Below, one piece after another: positions 41,780 to 51,189 of a stretch of 64,000 bases of DNA. The translations under genes were made by a program, and so were the position numbers. The DNA is taken from positions 1 through 64,000 of the forward strand of contig JAKSLR010000003.1 in NCBI GenBank assembly GCA_024401095.1, in the 5' to 3' direction. The notes under the pieces are model-generated. The model had not been told where the DNA came from. It saw only the letters and a list, made by a program, of their open reading frames with translations, and searched no databases. Each line of letters opens with the position of its first letter. The first letter of the stretch is position 1. This DNA comes from Bacteroidaceae bacterium (GTDB lineage Bacteria; Bacteroidota; Bacteroidia; Bacteroidales; Bacteroidaceae).

Positions 41780-44700
41780 AGCTGTTTAGCTGGGAATGTC
41801 AACATAAACCTGCTGCCGTTGCCTTCTTCGGTCTCAACGGTCAGATTACCATTCATTTCTTTGGCATAGCTCAAGGCTATGTTCAGTCCGATGCCCAAGC
41901 CTGGAATAAAGCTGTTGTTTTTCCAGAACATGCTGAACAGGGCAGGGAGCTTGTCTTCTGGAATGCCTTGTCCGTAATCTTCTACGTATATTTCGGCTTC
42001 CTTTCGTTCCAGGTTGTAGTCCCAGCCTATGATTATCTTGCCTTTATCGGTGAATTTTCGGGCATTGTCCAGTAACTGCATGAGGGCTTTGTTCAGCTTT
42101 TCTTCATCGGCTTCTATGTGGATTCCGTTTCTGCCAGGAACAACTTCCAGTTCAATGTTTGGCTTACGCTTGATCCAGTTTTGTGCCCTTTGAGCCAGGT
42201 CGCAGACAAAGTCGCCTACATTCACGTCTTCCATCTTCAGCATCTCCTTCTTGTTGATGATGTGCGCATACTGTATAATGTCCGTGATGATTTTCTGCAA
42301 GGCGTCGGAACTGTCCTGAATGGCAATTCGCATTTCCTCCTTTTCATCTTTCTCCAGCTTTACCTCTGTGGAAGCCAGAATCTGAGAGAAGCCCATGATG
42401 GAATTCAGCGGTGTTCTGATTTCGTGAGCAATCTTCCAGAGGAATTTTTCCTTTAGTTTCGCTTCCTTTTCCAGCTCCTCTGCCTTGCGCAGTTTCTGCT
42501 CGTAGGCAATGCTTTCATTGATGTTGATGAGCAGACCCTCCAAGGCCATGTTGCCGTTCTGTTCTTCTGCCACGGCGTATCTGAGCTGCCACCAGTCGTA
42601 GCGTCCGGCCAGCTCTATGGCAGCATGAATACGGAACATGTATTTGCCCGGTAGGTCGAGTGTTTCCTTGATTTGCTGGATCTGCTCCTGGTAGGAAGGA
42701 TCAATGAGCTCAATCATGTTTTTCATCTCGGAAAGATTGGCAATGTAGTGGTTTCTGGCACCTTGTAAAGCCATGACGCCAAGTTCATGCTCATCTTTCA
42801 GCATGATCCGGATCTGCTCGTTCCGTTTCTTGCTCGCTCTTCTCACAAAATAAAAGAGTGAAATGAAAGCCAGAAGTGACAGGAATGCCAGACTGGCACG
42901 GGTCAGCTTGTGGCGTAACGAGTTGGCCACCTTTTCCGGTACGTTCTTGATGATGTATTGCTTCTTGTAATTCTGATAATCCAGCCCCATGGCCTTCATG
43001 GCATCGTAGTCCATGAAATAGTGCTTCTCATGGGTGCGGGTGGAGAACACATTTCTCTTGCCCTGTATCTGGTAGATGGCAGCTTCGGCCATGTCTTTTC
43101 CTACTGTCTGGTAATCTGCAAAATAGCCTGCCACGAAGTTGGCTTCGCCATTTCCAAGCAGCTCACGTCTGGATGTGTATTGCGGAAGCGACGCGGTGGT
43201 AGAGAAGGCATCTCCATAGATGTCGTATTTCAATACCAGATGCGGATGCCTGCTGGAATTCATGATCTGTTCCATCACCAGACGGGGACCAGTATTCTCA
43301 GAATTTCCCTTGTGTGCATTTGAATCTGAGTCGTAGGCACTGTAAGTCATGACAATAATGCTGTCCTTCAGCTCACCGGAGAGGGTATTTTCGCTCAGCG
43401 ATTTCAGGTGAAAGTCTGAATTGTCAATGTACGGAGCCGGTCTCAGGTCTTTTCGGATCTGTTCCCTGATTGGTAGGTCATCACGGAAAAAATCCATTTC
43501 TACCACAATGAAGTTGTCATTGGAGAATTCATGGGCCAGGTTCACGTTCTTGGTCAGGTCCAGTGGGTCTGTAATGACTGTTGTGTTAGGCTGGGAACCC
43601 AGTTTGTTCCAGTTCGGATTGGCAATGCCACCGTAAACCATCGGAACCTTGTTTCTGTAGCTTGGAATGTTGCTGTTTATGGAGTCAGAGGTGTACCAGG
43701 CGGTACGGTCGCCTTCTGCCAGAATGACGTCGGCTTTCCATTCTCCCGCATTTACGGAATCAATGAACTGGGCTCGTCTGAAAGTAGGGGATACCGACTG
43801 GTCTAGCAGGTCCAGGTAGATATGCCTGTATTCGGGGGTATAGCCCGAAGAAAGGAAGGTCTTGGTAATGGCATCATGGAACTCCTCATAGCCCTTCAGC
43901 TTTTTGTCGTACTGATGGATAATCATGACCTTCAGCGGTTCACGGCTGTCTTCACATCCGCAGAATGATCCGCAGCACAGGAGGAATATCGGTAGCATGA
44001 TGACCTTGGAGGAGCTTTTTACCACAGAGTCTATGTTGTCCAGCAGACTCTGCACACTCACGTTGATCTTGTGGCTCAGTTCCGTTTTTTCTTCTGGGGA
44101 AAGGACAACCTCAGGATCGGTCATCATACGGGCATGGTAACGTACCTGTTGCAGGGGCGACTGCAGATTAGATGATATGTTTTCCAGGAAGTGCTCCTTG
44201 AGCTCAATCTCCCTGGCCTGTGCCAGCGCCTTTTCCAGTTGCTTTTCGTGCTCTATCTCATTGTCTACGTTGATGAACAGGCCGCTGAGGGTCCAGTTCT
44301 GGATAGCTTCCTCAGTAAGGTTACAGATCACGTCGTACCAGTGCCAGGTCTTCTGTTGGTTAAAGCTGATCTTGATGCGTATCTTCTTCTGTCCCAGGAA
44401 GGATTTTCCAAACACCAGCTTCTGGAAATCCGGAAGTGTATCTTCCGAAATCATTTGACAGATTTCCTCAACCTTGATTTTCTTTGGAATTCCGTTTTTC
44501 TTGGCAAATTCAAGAGGCATCTCAATTACACCCTTTGCAAATCGCCAGACGGAACTGTTGGTGTCGTTCAGAATCTGGGTGTTCAGGTGAGTCTCAGCCT
44601 TTATTTCCTCCTCGATTATCTTTCTGGCCCTCACTTGTTTCCTTATCAGAATGAAGAACAGAAAACCCAGAATGCTCAGGAGGAATGCGGCAGACAGCAG

Positions 44701-45852
44701 AATAGAGCCCCAGAACAGTTTAGGACGGTTAATGCGATAAGGAACATTGACCATGTGAAAGATGTCCTTGCAAGTTTCAAAATCCAGTTCCTTCAAGGCT
44801 TTGTTTGCTTCGGTCTGCTGCAGTGAGCCCAGAATCTTCAAGGCATTGTAATCCATGTGAAAATCCTTGGAATGTATAGCTACAGGGAGTTTTCGGGGTT
44901 GTTCTCCATTCAGTATTCTCACGGCATAGTGCACCTGATCGGAGATTTGGGTCTGCAGGTCGGTAAAATACCCGCAGAGGTAGATTGGCTTTTCCCGGTT
45001 GCCAAATCCTTCACGTATGGCCGTGAACTGAGGTACACCGCTCTGTTTGATGAAAACCTCGCTGAAAATGTCATGCTTGATGTTCAGGAAGTGGTAATTC
45101 CCGGCGTTCCTGTGGATGGTGTTGGTATTCTCTCTGGCCAGCACCATGTCATTCTTCTTGGAAGAATTCAGGATAGGGTTAAGCAGGGAAATCGGTGTCA
45201 CACAGATCTTCCGTTGTCCCACATTGAACAGGTTGTGGAGATGAAAATCGCCGTTGTTCACATAGAACAGGGTGTCTTGCAGTACCTCGTACAGGTCGTT
45301 GCGCAGGTAGTCGTCAAAATCTGGCAGGCTGTCCAGCTCAATGATGATGTTCGGGTCTTTGGTAAGCTGGTGTACCAGTTCCAGGTTTCGGGCATAGTCT
45401 ATCCTGTCCTCAAAACCTGTGAAGTTCTCATGCTCTTGCAGCGTGTCGGGAATGAGCAGGTTTACACCGCTGAAAACCACGGGTATTTCCCGGTAAATGT
45501 GGTCTCGACTGTCCGACAGGAGCATGCGGTATGCCGGGTCATCGTTCACCAGGATGACCTCAGGTTTCCAGATGTTTTGGATGGAGTCCAGGAGATAAGG
45601 GAAGAGGTTACGTTCCAGGTTGCTTTCCGTGCGGTGTACCCTGTCCAGATAGACATGGTGCACTTCGGCATTGATGCCTTGCCTCCTGAACTCTCGTTCC
45701 ATGTACCAGCGGAAAGGTAAACCTTCTTCTCCTTTGTTTTCGTAACTGTGAAAAACCAGGACGCTGCGCTTCGGACCCGTTGGCTGGTTTTGACAACCGG
45801 CCAGTACAAGCACAAAGAGCATGCATAATGTATAGGTTAATAGTTTTTTCAC
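41776..45852 (-). CDS. double sensor kinase A1-B1, fusion of two kinases
   Basis: About 1358 residues, with GTG as the likely start at 45852 (MKKLLTYTLCMLFVLVLAGC lipoprotein signal); a GTG at 45861 is also possible. First half: binding-protein-like sensor, span, PAS-like region, then a HisKA-like helix reading NISSNLQSPLQQV with no His, and no ATPase. It then runs in frame into a second export-signal-like segment (MLPIFLLCCGSFCGC, ATG at 43998) and a full second kinase: sensor, span, PAS, intact H-box AHEIRTPLNSI, N box DNARKFT, G1 EDYGQGI, G2 GLGIGLNIA. The second half alone is 740 residues, the length of the neighbouring B2 kinase. The internal signal would have to act as a transmembrane segment, or as a separate start. 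Confidence 0.9.
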   Translation of the reverse strand: MKKLLTYTLCMLFVLVLAGCQNQPTGPKRSVLVFHSYENKGEEGLPFRWYMEREFRRQGINAEVHHVYLDRVHRTESNLERNLFPYLLDSIQNIWKPEVILVNDDPAYRMLLSDSRDHIYREIPVVFSGVNLLIPDTLQEHENFTGFEDRIDYARNLELVHQLTKDPNIIIELDSLPDFDDYLRNDLYEVLQDTLFYVNNGDFHLHNLFNVGQRKICVTPISLLNPILNSSKKNDMVLARENTNTIHRNAGNYHFLNIKHDIFSEVFIKQSGVPQFTAIREGFGNREKPIYLCGYFTDLQTQISDQVHYAVRILNGEQPRKLPVAIHSKDFHMDYNALKILGSLQQTEANKALKELDFETCKDIFHMVNVPYRINRPKLFWGSILLSAAFLLSILGFLFFILIRKQVRARKIIEEEIKAETHLNTQILNDTNSSVWRFAKGVIEMPLEFAKKNGIPKKIKVEEICQMISEDTLPDFQKLVFGKSFLGQKKIRIKISFNQQKTWHWYDVICNLTEEAIQNWTLSGLFINVDNEIEHEKQLEKALAQAREIELKEHFLENISSNLQSPLQQVRYHARMMTDPEVVLSPEEKTELSHKINVSVQSLLDNIDSVVKSSSKVIMLPIFLLCCGSFCGCEDSREPLKVMIIHQYDKKLKGYEEFHDAITKTFLSSGYTPEYRHIYLDLLDQSVSPTFRRAQFIDSVNAGEWKADVILAEGDRTAWYTSDSINSNIPSYRNKVPMVYGGIANPNWNKLGSQPNTTVITDPLDLTKNVNLAHEFSNDNFIVVEMDFFRDDLPIREQIRKDLRPAPYIDNSDFHLKSLSENTLSGELKDSIIVMTYSAYDSDSNAHKGNSENTGPRLVMEQIMNSSRHPHLVLKYDIYGDAFSTTASLPQYTSRRELLGNGEANFVAGYFADYQTVGKDMAEAAIYQIQGKRNVFSTRTHEKHYFMDYDAMKAMGLDYQNYKKQYIIKNVPEKVANSLRHKLTRASLAFLSLLAFISLFYFVRRASKKRNEQIRIMLKDEHELGVMALQGARNHYIANLSEMKNMIELIDPSYQEQIQQIKETLDLPGKYMFRIHAAIELAGRYDWWQLRYAVAEEQNGNMALEGLLININESIAYEQKLRKAEELEKEAKLKEKFLWKIAHEIRTPLNSIMGFSQILASTEVKLEKDEKEEMRIAIQDSSDALQKIITDIIQYAHIINKKEMLKMEDVNVGDFVCDLAQRAQNWIKRKPNIELEVVPGRNGIHIEADEEKLNKALMQLLDNARKFTDKGKIIIGWDYNLERKEAEIYVEDYGQGIPEDKLPALFSMFWKNNSFIPGLGIGLNIALSYAKEMNGNLTVETEEGNGSRFMLTFPAKQL

Positions 45853-45874
45853 AAGGTTCACATTCTTTCCCCGA

Positions 45875-45882
45875 CAAAGATA
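45875..45882 (-). promoter_or_regulatory. -7 element of the sensor kinase operon
   Basis: TATCTTTG on the minus strand, 22 nt before the GTG at 45852. With onset near 45868 this favours 45852 over 45861 as start. Confidence 0.6.
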
Positions 45883-45922
45883 GCATTTTTCTTTTTAGAA
45901 AAAGAAAGAACGTAAAGAAAAT

Positions 45923-47707
45923 TTAGAAATCCATGGCCATGCGACTGGATTCTTCCTCGCTCAGCTCTGTAACCTTGGTCTGCATTACACGGTAAACGCG
46001 CTGGCTCAGGTTCAGAACAGTAGGTCGGTGTGTGGTCACAATGCAGGTCTTGTTCGGGCGTTGTTGCACAATGCTCTTCAGTACCTTACGCTCGGTGGTA
46101 ATGTCCAGGGCAGAGGTGGCCTCGTCCATCAGCATGATAGGAGCATCACGCAGCACGGCACGGGCAATGGCAATACGCTGTACCTGACCTTCAGAAAAGC
46201 CTCTTCCTCGTTCACCTATCTGGGTATTGATGGTGTCCGGCAGCTTCTCTATGAAGTCCCAGGCGCAGGCTATCTTCAGTGCTTCTATGATTTCTTCGTC
46301 GGTAGCATTCTCTTTTGCTAATCGCATATTTTCGGCCACAGTACCAGAGATGATGGTGTTGCCTTGTGGAACATAAGAGAACAGATGACGGGTGTCCGCA
46401 TTCATTTCTACTTCAGTGCCGTCTCTGGTTACCAGTGAAGCCTTACCTCGGTCTGGATGTGTTAAGCCCAAGATCAGACGTATCAAGGTTGTTTTTCCTT
46501 CACCAGACGGACCAACCAGTGCTACAATTTCTCCAGGATGTGCCTGGAAATCAGAGTTTGTAATCACTTTCTTGTCTTCTACATAAGAGAAGTCTACATC
46601 GTCCATTTTTACGGTAAATCCTTCGTCTATGTAGCGGTTCAGGTCACTGCTCTGTGGCAGGTGTACTTCCTTTGGAAGCTGTACCAGTTCACGGACACGA
46701 TGGGCTGAAATGGAACTGTTCAGGAATCCTGGAATAATACTGATTAACCCGCTGAAGGCTCCCTCTAGCTGGGCACGTTGTTGCAAGAAAAGCGTCATGG
46801 TTCCATAGGTAATCTGGTGGGTCCAGAGCAGCCACAGACAGTAGCCGAAAGCACTGAAGCCAACCAGCATGCCCACTATAGAGAAATAGATGTTGGTCTT
46901 GATGGAGAACCAGTTGTAGTCCAGCTGCATGTCCTTGAATCTTCTTTGCCACCACTTCAGCTTTTTGGTGTATTGGTCTGCCACGCCGAACGACTTGATG
47001 GTATCAAAGTTATAGAATGTTTCCATTTGGAAAGCCATCACATCAGAACTCATGGCACGAACCTTCTTTCCGTATTCGCGCTGTTTCTTGATGACAATCT
47101 TACTGGCGATGAGGGTAAACGGAGCACTGGCAAAGGCAAAGAGTGCCATGACGGGATTGTAGTACCAGATGACACAGAAGGTGGCAATGAACTGGTATAC
47201 GGTCAGCACCACGCTTGGCAGCCATCCTATGGCATTACTGCCCACGGTACCTATATCATTGGTGAAACGGTTCAGCACGTCACCGTTGCTGAACTTGCTG
47301 ATCGATTTCCAGTCGGCATCTATGATTTTCCCGAAAATATCCGCCTGTATGTCATTTCCGATATTGATTCCCAGTTTCAGGTTCAGTCTACCCAGGTAAT
47401 TACCAATGGTCAGGCTAAAGAGGGAACTTCCTACAGCCAAGACGATCAGCACCCAGAGCTTGTCGGTCTGGTATCCGGTAACAATGTCTATGATATATTT
47501 TCCGGCTACACTGCTGACTAATCCCAGAGAGGTGGAAATCATACCTAGAATTAAATAATAGAGTATGACTCCTTTATAGCGCACGCTATAGGTGAAGATC
47601 CATTTCCAGTCGTCCCAGATTTCCTTGAATGTTCCTTCTTTCCATCGCCTTTTCAATTCACTCAGGGATTGAAAAGCGCTATCTTGTTCATTGTTTATCT
47701 CTGCCAT
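45923..47707 (-). CDS. ABC transporter with fused membrane and ATPase domains (PglK/MsbA-like)
   Basis: A 594-residue half-transporter: six membrane spans (about 35-340) and a nucleotide-binding domain (about 370-590) with Walker A GPSGEGKTT, signature FSEGQVQRIA, Walker B IMLMDEATSALD and the switch His in VTTHRP. Such exporters flip lipids or lipid-linked sugars. The genes immediately before it encode a phosphosugar transferase, a glycosyltransferase and an acetyltransferase, so a role as flippase for an undecaprenyl-linked oligosaccharide, as PglK in Campylobacter, is likely. A drug or lipid A exporter role cannot be excluded. Confidence 0.92.
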   Translation of the reverse strand: MAEINNEQDSAFQSLSELKRRWKEGTFKEIWDDWKWIFTYSVRYKGVILYYLILGMISTSLGLVSSVAGKYIIDIVTGYQTDKLWVLIVLAVGSSLFSLTIGNYLGRLNLKLGINIGNDIQADIFGKIIDADWKSISKFSNGDVLNRFTNDIGTVGSNAIGWLPSVVLTVYQFIATFCVIWYYNPVMALFAFASAPFTLIASKIVIKKQREYGKKVRAMSSDVMAFQMETFYNFDTIKSFGVADQYTKKLKWWQRRFKDMQLDYNWFSIKTNIYFSIVGMLVGFSAFGYCLWLLWTHQITYGTMTLFLQQRAQLEGAFSGLISIIPGFLNSSISAHRVRELVQLPKEVHLPQSSDLNRYIDEGFTVKMDDVDFSYVEDKKVITNSDFQAHPGEIVALVGPSGEGKTTLIRLILGLTHPDRGKASLVTRDGTEVEMNADTRHLFSYVPQGNTIISGTVAENMRLAKENATDEEIIEALKIACAWDFIEKLPDTINTQIGERGRGFSEGQVQRIAIARAVLRDAPIMLMDEATSALDITTERKVLKSIVQQRPNKTCIVTTHRPTVLNLSQRVYRVMQTKVTELSEEESSRMAMDF

Positions 47708-47709
47708 GT

Positions 47710-48321
47710 TTAATTGTTTCCGTTAAACGGCTCTATGGTAGCCTGTCCTTCTTGTGAAATGCCTTCGCGCACAAACACCTTCTTCACGGTCAGGAAGATG
47801 ATTTTCAGATCCAGCAGGAAGGAGATGTGGTCTACATACCACACGTCGTACTCAAATTTCTTTTTCCAGGAGATGGTGTTTCTGCCGTTGATCTGTGCCC
47901 ATCCTGTGATTCCCGGACGCACCTCATGTCTTCGGGCCTGTTCTGGAGAATAGAGGGGCAGGTACTGCACCAGCAACGGGCGGGGACCGATGAGAGACAT
48001 GTCGCCCTTCAGTACATTAATCAGCTGCGGAAGCTCGTCAATACTGGTAGAGCGCACGAATTTACCTACCTTAGTCAGGCGTACTTCATCGGGCAGCAGG
48101 TTTCCGGCTGCATCTCTCTCGTCGGTCATGGTCTTGAACTTGATTACCTTGAAGATTTTCCCGTTCTTGCCCGGACGGGGCTGAAAGAAGAACACCCCTG
48201 CACCTTTGTTGGCAAAATGCAGGAAGAGGATGGTCGGTATCAGGATAATCAGGCTGCACAGAAAGCCTATCAGCGCTATGCAGAAATCAATTCCTCTTTT
48301 TATGTAGTTGCTGTAAATCAT
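47710..48321 (-). CDS. undecaprenyl-phosphate phosphosugar transferase (PglC-like)
   Basis: A 203-residue monotopic phosphoglycosyl transferase with one N-terminal membrane helix (about 12-35). Motifs: [21 protein letters not shown], the catalytic Asp-Glu pair in [26 protein letters not shown] and [14 protein letters not shown]. The short form, without the extra N-terminal spans of WcaJ/WbaP, corresponds to PglC, which loads a diacetyl-bacillosamine-type phosphosugar on undecaprenyl phosphate. It overlaps the GT4 gene by 4 nt and is 2 nt from the ABC transporter gene. Confidence 0.94.
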   Translation of the reverse strand: MIYSNYIKRGIDFCIALIGFLCSLIILIPTILFLHFANKGAGVFFFQPRPGKNGKIFKVIKFKTMTDERDAAGNLLPDEVRLTKVGKFVRSTSIDELPQLINVLKGDMSLIGPRPLLVQYLPLYSPEQARRHEVRPGITGWAQINGRNTISWKKKFEYDVWYVDHISFLLDLKIIFLTVKKVFVREGISQEGQATIEPFNGNN

Positions 48322-49469
48322 CCTTCCTGTTGCTTGTAGAATTTCTTGATTTCCTTCCAGAGCATCTGCTGTTCATAGCGGCGGGCTATGCTTTCTCTGG
48401 CATTTGCTGCTATAGTCTTCCATTTATCTGGATTTTCCAGGGTATCCTTCAGGGTCTGGTACAGCGCTTCCTCATCCTTGCTAGGAATGATGACACCGTT
48501 TTCCCCGTTCCGGATAATCTCATTGCTTCCGTTAATGTCGGTCACAATGCTTGGCAATCCCAATGCTCCGGCCTGCATCACTACATTCGGGAATCCTTCG
48601 CGATAGCTTGGGAAGACAAAGACATCGCTGGCTGCCAGGAACGGACGTACGTCACTCTGCCAGCCTACAGCCTCTATGGCCGATAAGGTCTCTATAGTAT
48701 TTCTGGTTTCCTCCGATACAGGGTCCAGGTTGTCTTCAAACGGCCCTACCAGCAGTAGGCGGGTGGCTGGGTGTTCTGCATGGAATCTCTTGAAGGCAGA
48801 AACCAGCTCATTAATACCCTTGTCGCCTACGATTCGGCCCACAAAGCAGTAGGTGGTTGTGCCTTCTTTCTGGTAAGCCTTGGCTCTTTCCAGCACTTCA
48901 GGTGTACGGTCGTAAAATTCCATGTCCAGACCGTTGATGTTTCCGTTTCCGATAATGGTGAGCGGTTTGCTGCTGATGTGATACCTTTCCAGGTCACGTT
49001 TCACGCCTTCTCCCTCTGGATTCACCACGGTGGCACAGAAGCAGGTCAGACGGTCTGTGAACATCAGAATTTGTCGTTTCAGACCAGTGGCCGTAGGGAA
49101 GACCAGTCCGGTGAACATGTGTACTCTCACGGGTACTCCACACAGCTTTCCGGCTATCATGGTTACCAGACCCGCTTTCGGTGTGAGAGAATAGACCATC
49201 CAGGGCTTCTCCTTTCGGATGAGCTTGATCATGGCCCAGAGTGAGCGAATGTCTTTGAACAAGGAGATTCTGCGTTCCATAGGCAATTCCACTATGCGAA
49301 CGCCTTCTCTCTCTTCTACCATTTTTAAATCTTCGCCTGGGCTGGAAACTGCCACTACCTCATATTCTTCGTTCAGCATCTTCAGCTGTCCTTTCAGAAG
49401 CAAGTTTAGGGACAGGGGAATGGTGCTTACGCGTAATACTTTCTTTTTCTCTGTCTTCATAGTTTTCAT
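48318..49469 (-). CDS. GT4 family glycosyltransferase (PglA-like)
   Basis: A 383-residue cytoplasmic GT-B enzyme. The N-terminal domain has [16 protein letters not shown] and YSLTPKAGL; the donor-binding C-terminal domain has [18 protein letters not shown] and the E-x7-E element [18 protein letters not shown]. By position between the acetyltransferase and the phosphosugar transferase genes it probably adds the second sugar to the lipid-linked first sugar, as PglA does. Donor and linkage are not predictable. Coupled by 4-nt overlaps on both sides. Confidence 0.93.
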   Translation of the reverse strand: MKTMKTEKKKVLRVSTIPLSLNLLLKGQLKMLNEEYEVVAVSSPGEDLKMVEEREGVRIVELPMERRISLFKDIRSLWAMIKLIRKEKPWMVYSLTPKAGLVTMIAGKLCGVPVRVHMFTGLVFPTATGLKRQILMFTDRLTCFCATVVNPEGEGVKRDLERYHISSKPLTIIGNGNINGLDMEFYDRTPEVLERAKAYQKEGTTTYCFVGRIVGDKGINELVSAFKRFHAEHPATRLLLVGPFEDNLDPVSEETRNTIETLSAIEAVGWQSDVRPFLAASDVFVFPSYREGFPNVVMQAGALGLPSIVTDINGSNEIIRNGENGVIIPSKDEEALYQTLKDTLENPDKWKTIAANARESIARRYEQQMLWKEIKKFYKQQEG

Positions 49470-50083
49470 TTTTCAGTTTTCACCACACGGCAGGGAACGC
49501 CATAGGCGGTACAGTTGTCAGGAATATCCTTCACCACCACACTGCCGGCGCCTATCATCACGTTCTTACCTATTCTTACTCCCTGAATGACTGTGGCGCC
49601 TACACCAATCCAGGAGCCATCGCCCACATGCACGTCGCCACTTAGTGTAACGCCCGGAGCAATGTGTACATAATCCCCAATCTCACACTCATGGTCAATG
49701 CGTGCTCCTGTATTCACAATACAGTGCCGTCCTATCTGTGTGCAGGTCTGGATAATTGCTCCGTGCATGACCACACTGCCCGCACCCACATTGGCGCTCT
49801 CACTGATGATGGCTGTGGGGTGAATGGCTGTTCCGAAGATAGCTTTGTCAAAAGGGGTTGCCTTTAATGCCTGTGCTATTCGCTCAGAGATCATTTTTCG
49901 GATTCTGCAGTTGCCAATGGATATAATAATAGGGTAGAGGTCAGCACGGTTGTGCAGGACCGGAATGCCCATGAGCTCGTTGATTTCCGGATTATCATCC
50001 AGTAAACCTTCAATTTCCATGTCCTGGGCTTTCAGAATGTCCATGATTACTTTAGCATGTCCGCTGGCGCCGTATAGATACAT
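49466..50083 (-). CDS. sugar O/N-acetyltransferase with left-handed beta helix (PglD/NeuD-like)
   Basis: A 205-residue protein. The N-terminal Rossmann-like domain begins YLYGASGHAKVIMDIL, the signature of the PglD/NeuD group; from about residue 85 a hexapeptide-repeat beta helix follows (IGRHCIVNTGARIDHECEIGD in pieces of six). The catalytic His lies in RIDHEC. PglD acetylates the 4-amino group of a UDP-amino sugar in bacillosamine synthesis. Its matching aminotransferase would be the gene at 56.1 kb. First gene of the four-gene glycan operon. Confidence 0.93.
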   Translation of the reverse strand: MYLYGASGHAKVIMDILKAQDMEIEGLLDDNPEINELMGIPVLHNRADLYPIIISIGNCRIRKMISERIAQALKATPFDKAIFGTAIHPTAIISESANVGAGSVVMHGAIIQTCTQIGRHCIVNTGARIDHECEIGDYVHIAPGVTLSGDVHVGDGSWIGVGATVIQGVRIGKNVMIGAGSVVVKDIPDNCTAYGVPCRVVKTEK

Positions 50084-50125
50084 AATTATATAGTTGTTTC
50101 ACTTCCGTAAATATAGTTATCGCCA

Positions 50126-50133
50126 CAAAGTTA
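50126..50133 (-). promoter_or_regulatory. -7 element of the glycan operon
   Basis: TAACTTTG on the minus strand, 42 nt before the acetyltransferase start codon. Confidence 0.6.
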
Positions 50134-50170
50134 GTTTTTTTATGGGGAATAACAGGCCTTTTATTTCCTA

Positions 50171-50248
50171 ATTCTTAAAATTATGAGATAAGTAAAGTCG
50201 AAAAGTAAAAGTTTTGTATTCTTATTTCTTAAAAAATGTTTAGTTTTG
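50171..50248 (+). promoter_or_regulatory. promoter region of the mini AraC gene with repeated TTCTTA motifs
   Basis: ATTCTTAAAATT (50171-50182), then TTCTTATTTCTTAAAAA (50219-50235), then the -7 box TAGTTTTG (50241-50248). The same elements, with the same 48-nt spacing, recur before the large lipoprotein gene. Confidence 0.65.
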
Positions 50249-50281
50249 CATTGTGGTTTAACTATTTAGCGGTTCTTGGCT

Positions 50282-50623
50282 ATGGATGGTATTCAGGAAG
50301 TTATTTATGATAAAGTTATAGATTGTCTGGAAAACAAGAAAATGTTTCTCGACCCAGATTTGTCTCTTATTAAATTCAGTAAGATTGTAGGAACAAATAC
50401 CACTTATCTGTCCAATACCATTAATCAGCATTTTAATTGCAATTTTCGTACACTGGTTAATCAGTATCGTATCCGCTATGCTCAGGAAGCTTTGAAAGAT
50501 GGCTCCATTCAATTTGATCATCTCCCAGCTGGCACAGGATTTACTTCCAAGAGTTCTTTTTATGACTGGTTTCAGAAGATAACAGGAACTAGTCCTGGTG
50601 CTTTCTTGAAGAATCAGAAATAA
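50282..50623 (+). CDS. stand-alone AraC-type DNA-binding domain (mini regulator)
   Basis: Start at the ATG at 50282 (113 residues); a TTG six bases earlier is less likely. The whole protein is one AraC/XylS DNA-binding domain: first helix-turn-helix around SLIKFSKIVGTNTTYLSNTINQHF, the FRTLVNQYRIRYAQEAL linker helix, and the second unit ending TGFTSKSSFYDWFQKITGTSPGAF. No sensor domain is present. It could be controlled by its amount or by a partner. Its promoter resembles that of the large lipoprotein 0.7 kb downstream, so autoregulation plus control of that gene is a reasonable guess. Confidence 0.85.
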   Translation: MDGIQEVIYDKVIDCLENKKMFLDPDLSLIKFSKIVGTNTTYLSNTINQHFNCNFRTLVNQYRIRYAQEALKDGSIQFDHLPAGTGFTSKSSFYDWFQKITGTSPGAFLKNQK

Positions 50624-51189
50624 ATCATACTCTTGTTGTTTTATATAGCCAACAGTCTCCTTTGTATGAGGCTGTTTTTTTTGTGCCTTTTGAGTGTCAG
50701 TTCTTACGTTTTAGTTTAGAAGAATAATGTTTATTTATTGATTTTTATTGTGTTGTGCTAAAATTGTACGCAAAGCGCCATAAATAGGGGGCTATGTGCT
50801 ATTCTTGTTTGCGCACACAATTGGTAAAAACGGCCTGTTTTTAGATGTTTTTTAGGGGTAAAAATAACTTTTTCAGGAAGAAAATTCCAGATTCTTAAAA
50901 TTGTTTGGTCTAAAGTGTAAAATAGATAGGAAAATTAGTTCTTATATCTTAAAAATTGCTACCTTTGCACAAAGAAAGTGTGGCTCATCCGCTTGGATTA
51001 CGGCCGAATTGTGTTTAGGCATATATATTATAAGGTAAATACTATGGAATTTGGCCCAGGGAAGACCAAGATATAGATGCAGGGGATAATGAGGATACGT
51101 AAAACGAATGAAAAACATTTTCCATTATTAAATATGAAATAAAAAACAACTACTAGTTTTTTAATTTATAAATTAAAATTTTTAACAAC
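50624..51189 (+). other. 566-bp leader and control region of the large lipoprotein gene
   Basis: Holds the promoter elements at 50885-50967 and a 5' leader of ~215 nt. The leader has two tiny consecutive open frames (51044-51076 and 51077-51142) and an 18-bp perfect palindrome TTTAATTTATAAATTAAA (51160-51177) just before the start codon. The segment 50624-50880 shows no motif I recognise. Confidence 0.65.
50885..50967 (+). promoter_or_regulatory. promoter region of the large surface lipoprotein gene
   Basis: TTCCAGATTCTTAAAATT begins at 50885, TTCTTATATCTTAAAAA lies at 50939-50955, and the -7 box TACCTTTG at 50960-50967. Transcription start expected near 50973. Confidence 0.7.

Noticed and set aside
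45899..45922. Terminator between the glycan operon and the sensor kinase promoter
   Set aside because: TTTCTTTTT/AAAAAGAAA can pair but is all A/T with a 2-nt loop; too weak to claim.
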